Of a stretch of DNA of 5,416 nt, positions 4,894 to 5,416 are shown one piece after another; position 1 is the stretch's first letter, and every line of letters begins with the position of its first letter. The position numbers and the translations under genes are program-made. Origin of the DNA: CAYSJU01 sp964431495 (lineage in GTDB: Bacteria; Omnitrophota; Gorgyraeia; Tantalellales; Tantalellaceae); contig CAYSJU010000053.1 of NCBI GenBank assembly GCA_964431495.1, positions 1 to 5,416 of the forward strand, in the 5' to 3' direction. Below the pieces are notes generated by a model. The model saw only the letters and a list, made by a program, of their open reading frames with translations. It was not told the origin of the DNA and did no database searches.

Positions 4894-5151
4894 ATGAAGG
4901 AACGGCTATCGAAAGATCCTCTTCATGGTGTTACACTTGAGATGATGCTGAACAGGTTGGTGGAGCAGTACGGATGGGAGGCGATGGGGAGGATTATCAG
5001 TATCAGGTGTTTCCAAAAAGATCCCAGCGTCAGATCCAGCCTGACATTCTTGAGAAGGACTCCCTGGGCCAGAAAAAAAGTAGAAGAGCTTTATGTTAGG
5101 TCACAAATCAGTAATGGGGTCGAGCCTGCACAATTAACGGATAATACATAA
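4894..5151 (+). CDS. VF530 family (DUF2132) small DNA-binding protein
   Basis: An 85-residue cytoplasmic protein matching the VF530/DUF2132 family, compact helical proteins described as DNA-binding; their biological role is poorly known. The family signature is easy to read: KDPLHGVTLEMML (7-19), LVEQYGWEAMGR (22-33), I..RCFQKDPSVRSSLTFLR (near 37-54) and TPWARKKVEELY (56-67). Residues after 68 form a short polar tail. ATG 4894 is the only usable start in this frame after the stop at 4825-4827, and AGGGG (4885-4889) lies 4 nt upstream, a slightly tight ribosome-binding site. The 66-bp gap to the preceding gene shows no terminator or strong promoter, so co-transcription with the RNase J-like gene is possible but unproven. 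Confidence 0.9.
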   Translation: MKERLSKDPLHGVTLEMMLNRLVEQYGWEAMGRIISIRCFQKDPSVRSSLTFLRRTPWARKKVEELYVRSQISNGVEPAQLTDNT

Positions 5152-5181
5152 AGGAAGTAACATCCAACAAGTGAGGTTGTT

Positions 5182-5416
5182 ATGAAAAAGATGCTGGTTT
5201 TATTTCTACTCACAGGGTTAATGTTAACAGTTAATGTTTTTGCAGGTGAAGTAGAGAGATTTGTAGATGAAAAGGGAATGACCCATTTTGTTGGGCAGAA
5301 GACTCCCAGGGAAAAAGAAGAAGAAAATCGCCGGAGAGAAGCAGAGGTAGACCTGATACTTAGTAGAATGATAACGCGAGCAATGTCTATGGTTAGCGAG
5401 GTTCCCGAAATAGTGG
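5182..5416 (+). CDS. secreted DUF4124-like protein, N-terminal part (3' partial)
   Basis: An open frame of 78 codons runs off the right edge. It starts at ATG 5182 behind GAGG (5173-5176) with 5-nt spacing. The first 21 residues form a Sec signal peptide (KK, then a hydrophobic core, then VNVFA with predicted cleavage before GEVERF). The mature start, ERFVDEKGMTHFVGQKTP, resembles the DUF4124 pattern of a short strand, DxxG and an aromatic strand, seen at the N-terminus of many small periplasmic proteins. A very charged, probably helical stretch follows (REKEEENRRREAEVD). The gene begins 30 bp after the VF530-like stop. Function is unknown; the DUF4124 assignment is a pattern-level resemblance only. 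Confidence 0.75.
   Translation, partial: MKKMLVLFLLTGLMLTVNVFAGEVERFVDEKGMTHFVGQKTPREKEEENRRREAEVDLILSRMITRAMSMVSEVPEIV

Noticed and set aside
5152..5181. Terminator between the VF530-like gene and the secreted-protein gene
   Set aside because: Only a weak AAC/GTT complementarity is present, with no stable stem and no T tract.

Overview
This window comes from a Gram-negative-type bacterial chromosome. It carries two ordinary gene blocks separated by a repeat-rich gap that holds a complete insertion sequence. The phylum cannot be fixed from sequence alone. A VF530-type gene, an RNase J-like metallo-beta-lactamase protein, a MATE exporter and TGGGGACTGTCCC-type hairpins would suit an uncultured lineage such as Omnitrophota or a Desulfobacterota relative, but that is a low-confidence guess. 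Codon use is visibly G+C-richer in the left block (1-1489) than in the rest, so the two sides may have different histories.

Left block: the last 44 codons of an unidentified gene enter from the left edge and end in an ATGA overlap with a complete 451-residue MATE-family multidrug/sodium exporter-like gene (134-1489). The two are probably translationally coupled.

Gap (1490-1935): there is no gene here, but it is not empty. It holds three stacked structures: a 62-bp inverted repeat with A/T-tract ends and TGGGGACTGTCC arms (1513-1574), a 125-bp long imperfect hairpin with perfect 16-bp ends (1583-1707), and a 187-bp interval with 16-bp terminal inverted repeats and internal GGTACAGG repeats (1709-1895).

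Insertion sequence (about 1936-3144): an apparently intact IS3-family element, most like the IS407 group, about 1.2 kb long, with recognisable TGAC..TGC..CCCC terminal repeats. OrfA and OrfB lie in 0 and -1 frames. They are joined by a textbook programmed -1 frameshift site: GGGAAAC, then a short spacer, then a G+C stem-loop. The 3' end of orfB is a perfect 19-bp inverted repeat with a 2-nt loop.

Right block: immediately after the element lies a 116-residue unrecognised basic protein (3162-3512). One base later comes a 437-residue beta-CASP/RNase J-like metallo-hydrolase (3514-4827). The two look like one translational unit, and the insertion sequence has replaced, displaced or truncated whatever lay upstream of them. 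Next come a VF530-family (DUF2132) small DNA-binding protein (4894-5151) and the start of a secreted protein with a DUF4124-like N-terminus that runs off the right edge (5182-5416).

No tRNA, rRNA, CRISPR array or origin was seen. The best candidates for a second look are the frameshift signal, the stacked hairpin elements, and the unknown 116-residue partner of the RNase J-like enzyme.
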